Counted from the first letter of the stretch, positions 9,520 to 18,874 are shown. The stretch is 64,000 nt of DNA from Pseudoalteromonas rubra (GCF_000238295.3 NZ_AHCD03000044.1:1-64000), one strand, 5' to 3'. Program-made: numbers and translations. Notes: generated from the letters alone by a model not told the origin.

Positions 9520-9832
9520 AGACTATTCCTCCCGTGTATATTGCTTATTAAAACCAATCATTGTGGAAAGAAAATGGAGGCCATCTTTTGTTCTCTCTGA
9601 TCGGAGCAGTTAAGAAAAGATTAAATTGATTGGTTTATGTGATGGGTAAGAAATAAGCACCAGCTTTTTTGATGATAATTATCGACCGTGTGCTGTTTGT
9701 TCTTAAATAATACAGGGACTATTACCGCCTGGTAACAAATTAAAACAAACACTTGTATCCAGATGGTGTACCTTTCCCTTAAACGTCAGGCTATATTCTG
9801 TACGACTCTACATAATGTAATTGAGGGAACTA
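9520..9832. promoter_or_regulatory. Divergent intergenic region
   Basis: 313 bp between oppositely oriented genes, AT-rich, so it should hold both promoters. GATGATAATTATCGA near 9670 faintly resembles a Fur box, but the match is too weak to call. No small ORF with an RBS was seen. Confidence 0.4.
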
Positions 9833-11299
9833 ATGAACGATAATAATAATTTTAGTCGTCGTCGCTTCATCGCGTCGGCTGGACTGGTAGGGCTGGCTGG
9901 AGCCTCTGGCGCTGTGTCTGCAAGCACTGGGGAGGTTGTTGTACCTAGCAAAACCTCGCCTTCGGTAACGGAAGGTGAGAAAGTTTGGTATGTGAACGCA
10001 CTCACGGGCAGTGACAACAATGATGGCTCAATGGACGCGCCCTTTGCGACTCCGCAAGCTGCCTGGGACAATCTGCCTGATGTCATTCTGCATCAGCAAA
10101 CGATAGAACTTGCCGAAGGTATATACAATACATCATCACGTCCATCTAACGCTGCCAGTCAATTTGGCCGACCTGCACTCCTGATGTGTAACGGAAAAAC
10201 GATCGTGAGCCGCACTACTCGTACTGGCAACACTATGTCTGGTGGCGTCGTGATCCGTGCTGCGTTAAATGCACAAGTGGTGTTGGATTCTGCTGTTGGT
10301 TATTCAACTGCGGTTGTTTATGTAACGGGTCAGTCCGCACAGGTGGCCTTTCAGGATTTAACCCTGAGAGCCAGTTCACAGCCAGTTTCTGAGCTGATAG
10401 CGGCGCACCGGGGGGCGAAAGTGCATGGCGTTAATATTACATTTGATGCTTCCAACGGTAATGCTGCCACCTGTATTCTGGCTGAGTCTATGGGTTCTGA
10501 AGTCGAGCTCAAGTATGCCAGGCTCCTGAACGGAAACGGATCATCATATGGTGCAAATGCCATGGTTGATTCAGCGATTTTGCTCTCCACTGACACGCAA
10601 TATGACGACGGTACTTTCCGCCATAGTTGCAGTGGCAACAGTTACCTTGCATTTGTCGATTCTGGCACGCTACTTTCCCCTGTGGTTGTTTATAATTCTG
10701 TTTTGAATATAGTCGGACAGAGTAGCACTCAGGCTGTGGATATTAAGAATACCATTGAACTACAATCTGCATCAGCAACAATGACTTATGCGAGTTTTTC
10801 ATCTGAAGGTAAACTCGTCTCCCACTCTTCTTCGGTACGAAGTGATACCGTGACCTTTGTTGAGCCCTGGCAGCTACACACCAGTATGTTGACCGCAAGA
10901 TCAACCGTGAACCAGAGCGCTGCCGCGCCTGTAAAGCTGTATTCAGGCTCCAGCATAGACACCTCTTTGGGTGGCAATCAACTAGACAACATCGGCGTGT
11001 TTGATTGTGTATTACACGGTGACGATCAGGTGATCACTGTCCCTATGTCCAGCCATACGGTCAGCATCAATGGGAATGGTGCTAATCGTATCGGATGTGA
11101 GCTGGATGCCAGTGAGTTCTCAGATGGCAGTATTATATATGTCGAAGGTTCTACCTGGGGGTGTCAGTTTGTTGGTGGTCAGCATATGTACCTTAACAAA
11201 CCACTCAATATCGGTAATGGACAGGGTTACTACTCTGGTGCGACATTTGTCAAAGTTAATGGCAAGCTGAGGCTTGTTGCTGTCGGTCAGTTAAATTAA
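9833..11299 (+). CDS. Tat-exported parallel beta-helix protein
   Basis: Predicted 488-residue secreted or periplasmic protein. The N terminus has a twin-arginine signal (SRRRFIASAGLVGLAGASGAVSA), implying export in folded form. The mature part opens with VWYVNALTGSDNNDGSMDAPFATPQAAW, the usual opening of DUF1565/pectate-lyase-like beta-helix proteins, and continues with Ser/Thr/Gly/Val-rich strands to the end. ATG 9833 is chosen because GAGGGAA lies just upstream. A polysaccharide-related function is common for this fold, but no catalytic residues could be assigned. It is convergent with the kinase gene across the hairpin at 11330. Confidence 0.75.
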   Translation: MNDNNNFSRRRFIASAGLVGLAGASGAVSASTGEVVVPSKTSPSVTEGEKVWYVNALTGSDNNDGSMDAPFATPQAAWDNLPDVILHQQTIELAEGIYNTSSRPSNAASQFGRPALLMCNGKTIVSRTTRTGNTMSGGVVIRAALNAQVVLDSAVGYSTAVVYVTGQSAQVAFQDLTLRASSQPVSELIAAHRGAKVHGVNITFDASNGNAATCILAESMGSEVELKYARLLNGNGSSYGANAMVDSAILLSTDTQYDDGTFRHSCSGNSYLAFVDSGTLLSPVVVYNSVLNIVGQSSTQAVDIKNTIELQSASATMTYASFSSEGKLVSHSSSVRSDTVTFVEPWQLHTSMLTARSTVNQSAAAPVKLYSGSSIDTSLGGNQLDNIGVFDCVLHGDDQVITVPMSSHTVSINGNGANRIGCELDASEFSDGSIIYVEGSTWGCQFVGGQHMYLNKPLNIGNGQGYYSGATFVKVNGKLRLVAVGQLN

Positions 11300-11329
11300 T
11301 CCGCAATGTCTTGCTGCTCCCTAAAAGGT

Positions 11330-11355
11330 CAGGTCGTTAGGTATCTAACGACCTG
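11330..11355. terminator. Hairpin between convergent genes
   Basis: Perfect 11-bp stem CAGGTCGTTAG / CTAACGACCTG with a 4-nt loop, placed between the beta-helix gene (stop 11299) and the kinase gene (stop 11369). T tracts are weak on both sides, so efficiency is uncertain. Confidence 0.6.
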
Positions 11356-11368
11356 AATTGTGACGAGA

Positions 11369-13465
11369 TCACGCACTTACCTGACTGTTACTGAGTTTTT
11401 TAGCGGGTAACTCAGACGTAACTTGTCGTAATGTTACGCGAACAGATAGACCCCCGAGCCTGCTATCCCTGAGTTCAATATCACCTGACATGGATTCCAC
11501 CAGGCTTTTACATAAGGATAGCCCCAGACCAGACCCTCCTGTCGCACGACTTCGCGAGCTTTCTACCCGGTACAAGCGTTCGAACAAGCGTGGTTTCTCA
11601 TTGTCTGAAACACCCGGAGAGGAGTCTTCCAACTGAATGATCAACCCTTCGCAGTTTTGTCTGATTTTTACCCGCACCTGGCCTGGTTTGTCTGTGTACA
11701 GGCAGGCATTTTTTGCCAGGTTATCTATGACTCTGTCCAGTTTGGGTTTGTCTATTAATACACTGGCATCTGTGGGGATCGAAATATCGGCATTAAAATG
11801 CAACCCATTGCTTTTCACCAGTCGCTTAATGTCATAACAGTAACTGTCGGCAAGCGTTCGGGTGCAATAAGGTTGGTTATTGACAACTATGGCCTGGTTA
11901 TCGGCCTGAGAAAGTTGATAAACGTCTGAGATCAGATGATTAAGCTGGGATATTTTCTCATTGATTTTGCTGTATGCAAGGGTATCGTCATCAAGCAGGT
12001 TATATTCCAAAGCCTCAATATGCAGTTTGAGCACACTCAACGGGGTTCGGAGTTCGTGAGAAATGTCGGCCAGCATTTGATCTTTTTGTTTGAGGTTTTG
12101 CTGATACAGGTTGGCTTTCAGGCGTGCGGTCTTATTTTTACTGTACAAAATATAACTGATCAAAATACCCAGCAACAAGCAGGTCAGGGCAACAAATAGC
12201 CACATACGCTGCATGAGCTGCGCATTGCGCAACTGACTTTCCGTCAGCTTACGGTGATGTTCTGAGTCATCCAGGCGTTGCTGCTGCATCACCGTATCTA
12301 TGGTGCGCTTATGGGTAAGTGCTTGCTCTGAGTTGGCTTTTTCAATCGTTTGAGCAAAAAAAGTATTTGCCTGGATCAGGGCTTCATACGCTTCCTGGTG
12401 GCGACCTTGTTGAAAGTCAAACTTGGCTTTCAGGTTGTAGTAAAGCTGAGATATGTAGGAATTCTCTTCCTCTTCGTCCATAAAGCGTGTCAGCCACTCG
12501 TAGTGTGGGCGCGCGAGTTCAGATTTATGCAGGTATAAGTAGGCTCTGGCCATAGTCACATGTGCATGAAAATTCTGGATCTGATTATCACTTTGCGAGG
12601 CGTAATGCATTGATAACTTTGCGTGCTCTTCGGCTTTCTCGCCTTTTTCCAGCTTCAGGTAAGCGCCACTGATCAGCTGATGGGCACGAGCCAGGCTGAC
12701 ATTGGCCGGGATTTGTTCCAATAGTTCAATTGCTTCGGTGGCTTTTTCAACTGCCTGTAAGTAGTTTTTTCGTTTCGATGTAACCTGAGCCAGTCGCAGT
12801 GCTGTGCCGGCGATGTGGCTCAATTCACCTGCTTTCTTATCTGCTATCAGGGCTTTGGTAAAAAAGAATTCAGCCTGCTCCAGGTCGTTGAAGCGCATTG
12901 CCATATCACCCAGATTATAAAAGTTGTTTGCGACTACGCCGTGGAGCTGACTGCCTTTGAGTGCATCTCTGGCTTTGAGCTGGAATTGCATAGCCTTTGC
13001 CAATTCGTTCTTAGAATCATACAAGGTGCCTAAATTCGAATAGCTTTGACCTATTAAATCACTATTATTCATTGCCTTAGCAGTATTTAATGCCTGTTTG
13101 TAGTTAGTTTCAGCTTCATCCAGCTTACCCATGCGTCGGTAATTGATCCCCAGCTCTTTATAAAGCTGAAACTGATTGTCGATATCCAGCTGAAATTTTT
13201 CTGATAGCCTGCCCAGCGCATCAATGGCTTGCTGATGTTTGCCCTGTTTGCGATAGATTTTCGCTTCAACAAAGCGTGCATTTAATTGCTTCAGGTGATC
13301 GGAGTGATTGTAAAATGGGGTCAGACTGCTCAGTGCCTGCTCGTAGTTGCCCGATAGCTCAAGCTTTTTGATTTCCGGCAAGGTAATTGTCGAGCTAGTA
13401 GCCTGAGCATTAACAGAGACTATACTGAGTAACGCAAAAGCTGATTGAAGCAGTATTTTTTTCAT
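11369..13465 (-). CDS. TPR-containing sensor histidine kinase
   Basis: Membrane sensor kinase of 698 residues. It has a signal peptide (1-22), a periplasmic array of TPR-like helical repeats (about 35-380, e.g. AETNYKQALNTAKAMNNSDLIGQSYSNLG), a coiled stretch, one membrane helix near 418-440 and a HisKA domain with phosphoacceptor H470 (DISHELRTPLSV). The HATPase domain follows, with DNLAKNA as N box and GGSGLGLSLCKSLVE as G box. The external TPR array suggests sensing of a peptide or protein ligand. No response regulator is adjacent; the orphan OmpR-type regulator at 6069 is a possible but unproven partner. Confidence 0.92.
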   Translation of the reverse strand: MKKILLQSAFALLSIVSVNAQATSSTITLPEIKKLELSGNYEQALSSLTPFYNHSDHLKQLNARFVEAKIYRKQGKHQQAIDALGRLSEKFQLDIDNQFQLYKELGINYRRMGKLDEAETNYKQALNTAKAMNNSDLIGQSYSNLGTLYDSKNELAKAMQFQLKARDALKGSQLHGVVANNFYNLGDMAMRFNDLEQAEFFFTKALIADKKAGELSHIAGTALRLAQVTSKRKNYLQAVEKATEAIELLEQIPANVSLARAHQLISGAYLKLEKGEKAEEHAKLSMHYASQSDNQIQNFHAHVTMARAYLYLHKSELARPHYEWLTRFMDEEEENSYISQLYYNLKAKFDFQQGRHQEAYEALIQANTFFAQTIEKANSEQALTHKRTIDTVMQQQRLDDSEHHRKLTESQLRNAQLMQRMWLFVALTCLLLGILISYILYSKNKTARLKANLYQQNLKQKDQMLADISHELRTPLSVLKLHIEALEYNLLDDDTLAYSKINEKISQLNHLISDVYQLSQADNQAIVVNNQPYCTRTLADSYCYDIKRLVKSNGLHFNADISIPTDASVLIDKPKLDRVIDNLAKNACLYTDKPGQVRVKIRQNCEGLIIQLEDSSPGVSDNEKPRLFERLYRVESSRSRATGGSGLGLSLCKSLVESMSGDIELRDSRLGGLSVRVTLRQVTSELPAKKLSNSQVSA

Positions 13466-13529
13466 AATTTTTTAATGGCACATAAGACTTTATTCAGAGT
13501 ATGAAATAATTGTGGGGCAAATATGGAGT

Positions 13530-13546
13530 TGTAAAGGGGGTTTACA
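13530..13546. repeat. 17-bp palindrome, copy 1 of 3
   Basis: TGTAAAGGGGGTTTACA, 65 bp upstream of the kinase start. It is identical to the reverse complement of 47859-47875 and one base or two away from 18051-18067. It could be an operator for a shared regulator or part of a mobile-element end. Confidence 0.6.
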
Positions 13547-13556
13547 GTTTGCTGAG

Positions 13557-13966
13557 TTGGTAAAAAGGTGATTTGTTGTTTGTCTAGTTAGTAAAATTTT
13601 GTTTTATCTCGATGCTGACTTAGTAAAAATTTGATTTATGGACACCGGAGTTAGTAAAAATGTGGCCTGAGACGTATTTATTATTGCGCCTAGTCGAATT
13701 TTTCAGCTAAAAAGGCACTGTTTTTTCCTATTTTTTGACTAAAACAAGGTGCATAGCCTGCTTCTTCGTTATTCCCGTTCGGTAAAACTGCCAAATAACG
13801 CCCTGCTGATAAAATTCTGATCTCGATTGCCCGCGCAGGTAAAATGTTGATCCGTCATTTATCCGGCTGATAATAATAGAAGCCAGCTCGCTGAGCATTG
13901 ACACTCGGTGTGGGGAGTTGGGTGCATAGGTAACCGTGGCACCTCAAAGCTGGTAAAAACTTGATC
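13557..13966 (+). repeat. Cluster of degenerate direct repeats GGTAAAAnnTTGATC
   Basis: Seven copies in one orientation start at 13557, 13588, 13619, 13651, 13806, 13836 and 13950, with a weaker one at 13780. The best are CAGGTAAAATGTTGATC (13836) and CTGGTAAAAACTTGATC (13950). The spacer 13466-14014 has no gene. Multiple subterminal repeats of this size are typical of transposase-binding sites at IS21-like ends, so this may be the remnant of a lost element. No transposase fragment is visible. Confidence 0.55.
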
Positions 13967-13967
13967 T

Positions 13968-13991
13968 AAAAAAGGGCCCGAAGGCCCTTGC
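13968..13991 (-). terminator. Intrinsic terminator of aceA
   Basis: On the minus strand AAGGGCC-TTC-GGGCCCTT runs into a T tract. It lies about 25 bp beyond the aceA stop codon. Confidence 0.85.
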
Positions 13992-14014
13992 TTGATTAAG
14001 GAACTTTATGACAA

Positions 14015-15619
14015 TTAAAACTGGTTCATGGTGTTGGCTTCGCCACCGGCTTTCAGCGCATTCTCACCGCTGAAGTACTCTTTATGCGTATCACCTATAT
14101 TGGAGCCTGCCAGATCCTGATGCTTCACTGACGCCTGTTCGCGGCGGATCTCTTGTCTTTGAACATCGCGGACGTATGCAAGCATACCCAGGTCGCCAAA
14201 ATAGCCTTCTGCAAGAATGTCGGTACTCAGTGCCGCTGTGTGATACGTAGGTAAAGTGATCAGGTGGTGGAAAATACCGGCCTGAGCAGCCCCATCACGC
14301 TGGAAGGTACGTACTTTTGTATCTGCTTCAGCTGCCAGTTCTGACTGATCCAGCTCTGGTGCCATTAACGCTTTAGGATCTTGGTTGGGATCCGGATAAG
14401 CAGATAAGTCTTTACCCTGTGCCTGCCATTCTGCATAAACCTGTTCACGGAATTTCAGGGTCCAGTTGAATGACGGCGAATTGTTATAAACCAGTTTGGC
14501 GTTCGGTACTTGCTCCCGTACGCGGTTAACCAGCTCAGCAATTTGCTCTACATTGGGCTTTTCGGTTTCAATCCACAACAGATCGGCGCCTGATTGTAAG
14601 CTGGTAACGCAATCGAGCACCACGCGGTCTTTTTCGGTACCTTCTTTGAACTGGTACAGGCCATTGTCGAGACGCACCGGCTTGCGCAGTTCACCTTCCT
14701 GCTTAATCACCATATCCCCCTCTTCCAGGTCGGCTGCACTTGAGATCACTGTGGTATCCAGGAACGCATTGTACTGGCTGGCCAGATCGCCAGGCGTTTT
14801 CGAGACCGGAATTTTTTGAGTCAGGCTGGCACCTAAAGAATCCGTGCGCGCAACAATAATGCCATCTTCTACGCCCAGCTCGAGGAAGGCGTAACGTACC
14901 GCATTGATTTTTGCCAGGAAGTCTTCATGAGGTACTGTGACTTTACCTGCCTGGTGGCCACATTGTTTGGCATCTGATACCTGGTTCTCAATCTGGATGG
15001 CACAGGCACCCGCTTCAATCATTTGCTTGGCCAGCAGGTAAGTGGCTTCTTCGTTACCAAAACCGGCATCGATATCTGCAATGATAGGCACCACATGAGT
15101 TTCAAAATTATCGATTTGTGCTGTGATTGCTTGTACATCACCGCCCTGTGCTTTTGCCTCATCTAGCGCCTTGTAGAGGTGGTCGAGTTCACGTGCATCG
15201 GCTTGTTTTAAGAAAGTGTAGATCTCTTCAATCAGCTTAGGCACAGCGGTTTTTTCGTGCATACTCTGATCAGGCAGCGGGCCGAATTCAGAGCGAAGCG
15301 CAGCGACCATCCAGCCACTCAGATATACATAGGAACGCTTAGTGGTTTTATTGTGACGTTTGATGGCCATCATCATCTGCTGAGCAGTAAAGCCATGCCA
15401 GCAGCCCAGAGACTGCGTATACTGGCTGCTGTCTGCGTCATAAGCTGCCATGTCTTCGCGCATGATTTTTGCGGTATATTTGGCGATATCCAGACCCGTT
15501 TTAAAGCGGTTTTGTAAATGCATGCGGGTTGCAAATTCAGGGTTAATGCCCTGCCATGCATTGCCCTGAGACTGGCACAGTGTAGTAAGACGATCAATTT
15601 GAGAGGTATAACTGCTCAT
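14015..15619 (-). CDS. aceA: Isocitrate lyase
   Basis: Cleaves isocitrate to succinate and glyoxylate, the first step of the glyoxylate shunt. The catalytic signature KQCGH has its Cys at residue 220, followed by the typical KVTVPHEDFLAKI. The 534-residue length is the long form seen in Pseudomonas, not the 434-residue E. coli form. AAGGAA precedes ATG 15619. It is divergent from glcB, which makes the second enzyme of the shunt, so the pair can convert acetyl-CoA from acetate or fatty acids into malate. The 232-bp space between them must carry both promoters. Confidence 0.97.
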   Translation of the reverse strand: MSSYTSQIDRLTTLCQSQGNAWQGINPEFATRMHLQNRFKTGLDIAKYTAKIMREDMAAYDADSSQYTQSLGCWHGFTAQQMMMAIKRHNKTTKRSYVYLSGWMVAALRSEFGPLPDQSMHEKTAVPKLIEEIYTFLKQADARELDHLYKALDEAKAQGGDVQAITAQIDNFETHVVPIIADIDAGFGNEEATYLLAKQMIEAGACAIQIENQVSDAKQCGHQAGKVTVPHEDFLAKINAVRYAFLELGVEDGIIVARTDSLGASLTQKIPVSKTPGDLASQYNAFLDTTVISSAADLEEGDMVIKQEGELRKPVRLDNGLYQFKEGTEKDRVVLDCVTSLQSGADLLWIETEKPNVEQIAELVNRVREQVPNAKLVYNNSPSFNWTLKFREQVYAEWQAQGKDLSAYPDPNQDPKALMAPELDQSELAAEADTKVRTFQRDGAAQAGIFHHLITLPTYHTAALSTDILAEGYFGDLGMLAYVRDVQRQEIRREQASVKHQDLAGSNIGDTHKEYFSGENALKAGGEANTMNQF

Positions 15620-15712
15620 AACAAAATTCCTTCGAACGGGTTTAAGCTAACTGGTTTATGTATGTTCGCCAGGTTGCGAGTGTGAGAGTGCTTGCTGGCG
15701 TTTAAATAAACA

Positions 15713-15798
15713 CTAGACCGACCAGTGAAATTTTTTAAATTTATAGTTGTTATTGCCAGTATATTTATTGTGAATGGTAAAAGGGGTTTGTTTTTACC
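15713..15798. promoter_or_regulatory. Candidate operators in the aceA-glcB spacer
   Basis: Two symmetric elements lie between the divergent genes. CACTAGACCGACCAGTG near 15711-15727 resembles TetR-family operators with a TAGACC half site. An inverted repeat GGTAAAA (15776-15782) / TTTTACC (15792-15798) has a 9-bp G/T-rich spacer. Both are sequence observations; which regulator acts here is unknown. Confidence 0.35.
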
Positions 15799-15851
15799 GA
15801 ATTTGGCTTATTTTAAAGTGACCCGTTCAAACCCGATCAAGGATCACTCAC

Positions 15852-18023
15852 ATGAGCTCTCATATTTTACAGGCTGGTTTACGTATTGATACGCGCCTGT
15901 TTGACTTTGTCGATCAGGCGCTGTTGCCTGGCACCCGGATTAACGCAGACGACTTCTGGTCTGGCTTTGCCAATATTATTCGTACGCTCACCCCTAAAAA
16001 CCGTGCACTGCTGGAAAAGCGCGATAGCTTGCAAAAGCAAATTGATGACTACCATATAGCCAATCCAGGCTGGGATGCTGAAAAATATCGGACATTTCTG
16101 ACCGACATAGGTTATTTGGTGCCTGCGGTTGAAGCACAAAGCATTACCACAGCGCAGGTTGAACCCGAAATTGCCCGTATCGCCGGTCCGCAGCTGGTGG
16201 TGCCTGTGAGTAATGCACGCTTTGCATTGAATGCGGCAAATGCCCGCTGGGGCTCTCTATACGATGCACTTTACGGTACCGATGTGCTATCCGAAGAAGA
16301 TGGTGCGGAGCGTGCAAGTGCTTACAACCCGGTACGCGGCTTTAAAGTAATGGCTTATGGCCGCCAGTTGCTGGATCGTATGTTGCCGCTTGCGCATGGC
16401 TCACATATTGAAAGTACCAACTACGCAGTGGTTCAGGGTGAGCTGATCATCACGCTCAATGACTCCAGTCAGGTTAAGTTGACGGACCCCGCACAGTTTG
16501 TCGGATATAACGGACAGCCACAGAATCCGACGGCACTGTTGTTTAAGCATAATGATCTGCATTTTGAGATTCTGATCGATCCTCAGGATCCGATCGGAGA
16601 GGCTGATAAGGCCGGGATCAAAGACATTATTCTGGAGTCGGCCCTGACCACCATTATGGATTGTGAAGATTCAGTGGCCGCGGTAGACGCCGAAGATAAA
16701 GTGCAGGTTTACCGCAACTGGCTGGGCCTGATGCAGGGCACGCTCAAAGAGGAATTTGAAAAAGGCGGTCAATCCGTTGTGCGCTCGCTAAACGCAGATA
16801 AAGCATACCTGACACCTGATGGAGGATCGCTTACGCTCAAAGGCCGGGCGATGATGTTTGTGCGTAACGTGGGCCACCTGATGACCACACCTGCGATTTT
16901 AGATGAGCAAGGCGAAGAAGTCTTTGAGGGCATTGTCGACGCGGTGATCACCGCAACAGCGGCACTGCACGATCTGCACGGTGATGGCGCACTGAAAAAC
17001 TCCAGTGCGCAAAGTGTCAATATCGTTAAACCCAAAATGCATGGCCCCGAAGAAGTTGCCTTTACCGGTGAGTTGTTCGATGCCGTTGAAGAGTTGCTGG
17101 GTTTGCCCGCTAATACCCTGAAAATGGGGATCATGGATGAAGAGCGCCGTACTTCGGTTAATTTGCAGGCCTGCATCAATGCAGCACAATCCCGTGTGGT
17201 GTTTATCAATACCGGGTTTTTAGACAGAACCGGTGACGAAATTCACACTTCGATGCTCGCAGGTCCGGTATTGCCTAAAGGCGAAATAAAAGCCCAACCC
17301 TGGATAGCAGCCTATGAAGATCGAAACGTAGATATAGGCCTGGCATCAGGGTTTGCAGGTAAGGCGCAAATAGGCAAAGGTATGTGGCCGATGCCTGACA
17401 AAATGGCGCTAATGATGGAGCAAAAGCTGGCTCATCCTAAATCCGGCGCGAATACCGCCTGGGTGCCCTCACCCACAGCTGCTACTTTACATGCGATGCA
17501 CTATCACGATGTGAAAGTGGCCACATTACAACAGCAAATTGCACAGCGCCAGATGGCGAGCCTGGATGACTTGCTGACACCGCCATTGCTGGGTGAGCGT
17601 CAGTTAAGCGAAGAGGATATTCAGACTGAGCTAGACAACAATGCGCAGGGCATTCTGGGTTATGTGGTGCGTTGGATTGATCAGGGCATTGGCTGTTCTA
17701 AAGTCCCTGACATCAATCACATCGGCCTGATGGAAGACAGAGCGACTCTGCGTATTTCCAGTCAGCACATTGCTAACTGGCTGCATCATGGCATTTGCAC
17801 CGAAGAACAGGTTAAGCGCACGTTTGTCCGTATGGCGACCATTGTTGATGAGCAAAATAGTCATGATCCTCACTATGTGCCTATGAGTGGCGACAATATG
17901 GCGGATAACCTGGCGTTTTCGGCTGCTCTGGCGTTAGTGCTTGACGGTAAGGCACAACCGAATGGTTACACTGAACCTCTGTTGCATGCGTACCGACGTC
18001 AATATAAGCAACTTGCTCAGTAG
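15852..18023 (+). CDS. glcB: Malate synthase G
   Basis: Condenses glyoxylate with acetyl-CoA to malate, completing the glyoxylate shunt begun by AceA. The 723-residue length matches the monomeric G isoform. Conserved segments include TTIMDCEDSVAAVDAEDKV (about 258-276), RSLNADKAY with the active-site Arg (about 313-321) and CSKVPDINHIGLMEDRATLR near 616-635. AAGGA stands just before ATG 15852. The promoter region is shared with divergent aceA. A long hairpin follows at 18040-18078. Confidence 0.97.
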   Translation: MSSHILQAGLRIDTRLFDFVDQALLPGTRINADDFWSGFANIIRTLTPKNRALLEKRDSLQKQIDDYHIANPGWDAEKYRTFLTDIGYLVPAVEAQSITTAQVEPEIARIAGPQLVVPVSNARFALNAANARWGSLYDALYGTDVLSEEDGAERASAYNPVRGFKVMAYGRQLLDRMLPLAHGSHIESTNYAVVQGELIITLNDSSQVKLTDPAQFVGYNGQPQNPTALLFKHNDLHFEILIDPQDPIGEADKAGIKDIILESALTTIMDCEDSVAAVDAEDKVQVYRNWLGLMQGTLKEEFEKGGQSVVRSLNADKAYLTPDGGSLTLKGRAMMFVRNVGHLMTTPAILDEQGEEVFEGIVDAVITATAALHDLHGDGALKNSSAQSVNIVKPKMHGPEEVAFTGELFDAVEELLGLPANTLKMGIMDEERRTSVNLQACINAAQSRVVFINTGFLDRTGDEIHTSMLAGPVLPKGEIKAQPWIAAYEDRNVDIGLASGFAGKAQIGKGMWPMPDKMALMMEQKLAHPKSGANTAWVPSPTAATLHAMHYHDVKVATLQQQIAQRQMASLDDLLTPPLLGERQLSEEDIQTELDNNAQGILGYVVRWIDQGIGCSKVPDINHIGLMEDRATLRISSQHIANWLHHGICTEEQVKRTFVRMATIVDEQNSHDPHYVPMSGDNMADNLAFSAALALVLDGKAQPNGYTEPLLHAYRRQYKQLAQ

Positions 18024-18039
18024 GATATATGGCTGGTTT

Positions 18040-18078
18040 GGGTAACAGAGTGTAAAGGGGCTTTACGCTCTGTTGCCC
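18040..18078 (+). terminator. Long hairpin after glcB containing palindrome copy 2
   Basis: The arms GGGTAACAGAGTGTAAAG and CTTTACGCTCTGTTGCCC pair almost completely around a GGG loop. There is no T tract. The core TGTAAAGGGGCTTTACG (18051-18067) is a variant of the palindrome at 13530 and 47859. Confidence 0.55.
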
Positions 18079-18185
18079 GGTAAAATGTCAGCAGATGTAA
18101 GAATGCGTCAGATTTATGTCATAACCCGTTGTATTATTTTAGTGCAGTGCATACTCTTACCTGAAAGTGATAAATACGGATGATA

Positions 18186-18572
18186 ATGACTATGCTGTCA
18201 GGGAAATACACCTTAGCAGGAATCAGTGCTTTGTTTTTGTCGGGCTGTGTTTTTGTGCCGCATACCGAGATGACCTTTGATGAGTATTGCGGCGTTTATA
18301 AAGAATCTACCAGTATCAAAATGGCACCGCGTGCTGCCAGTAATCTGGTGTTTCACGAACTCGAACTGGCTGGCGGTCTGGCACTGGCTATGTCCAACGG
18401 TGTGGTTAACGCACAGGAACGCCAGGCTTACAAAGAGGCCTGCCTGGCAAATGGCATCGATATAGACGCCGAGCGCAAGCTGAGTGCTGATACTTCTGTG
18501 CTTCAATCAAAGCAGCAACAAGCGTGCGACGAGCACGCGTCTGATTTATGTGAGATTGAACGACGCCGCTGA
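18186..18572 (+). CDS. Small predicted lipoprotein
   Basis: Predicted lipoprotein of 128 residues. The signal ends in the lipobox LSGC within the first 22 residues, so it should be lipidated and anchored to a membrane. The mature part is helical with five Cys besides the lipid one (FDEYCGVY, KEACLANG, QQACDEHASDLCEIE), suggesting disulfides in the periplasm. Three in-frame ATGs (18180, 18186, 18192) compete; 18186 has GGA at a fitting distance. No domain recognised. Confidence 0.68.
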   Translation: MTMLSGKYTLAGISALFLSGCVFVPHTEMTFDEYCGVYKESTSIKMAPRAASNLVFHELELAGGLALAMSNGVVNAQERQAYKEACLANGIDIDAERKLSADTSVLQSKQQQACDEHASDLCEIERRR

Positions 18573-18874
18573 TCCGGCTTTTTATTGCCGTGACTTTTTC
18601 CTTCCGATTCTTCTTTAGCGCCACCAGCTTATTTTGACGTCTGGCGGTAGCCTGTGTGCAGGTAAAACTTTTGACGTCTGGCGTATCGGTATGTCTGATA
18701 TCAAGCGCCAATAACCCGCCGTTTGACTGGTTTGAATTCTAAGACAAAGAGACGCAAAGACCAGAACCCTTTGATAGTTATGGGTTAGTGAATATTGGTG
18801 CTATTTTATACGCTCGTGGTATGAGAAATGCATCAACACTCAGACCTAGCACACAGTTTAAAACCGGTAGCAAA
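18573..18874. other. Intergenic stretch with a 15-bp direct repeat
   Basis: 302 bp without a supportable gene. TTTTGACGTCTGGCG occurs at 18632-18646 and again at 18669-18683. The second copy is preceded by GCAGGTAAAAC, like the repeats at 13.8 kb. Function unknown. Confidence 0.4.

Noticed and set aside
9665..9685. Fur-box-like GATGATAATTATCGA
   Set aside because: Too few matches to the 19-bp consensus, and neighbours have no iron-related role.
13501..14014. Complete IS21-type element
   Set aside because: Only repeat-like ends are visible; no istA/istB-like coding sequence exists in the spacer.
18406..18711. 101-codon minus-strand frame
   Set aside because: Antisense shadow of the small lipoprotein gene; basic composition without domain or RBS.
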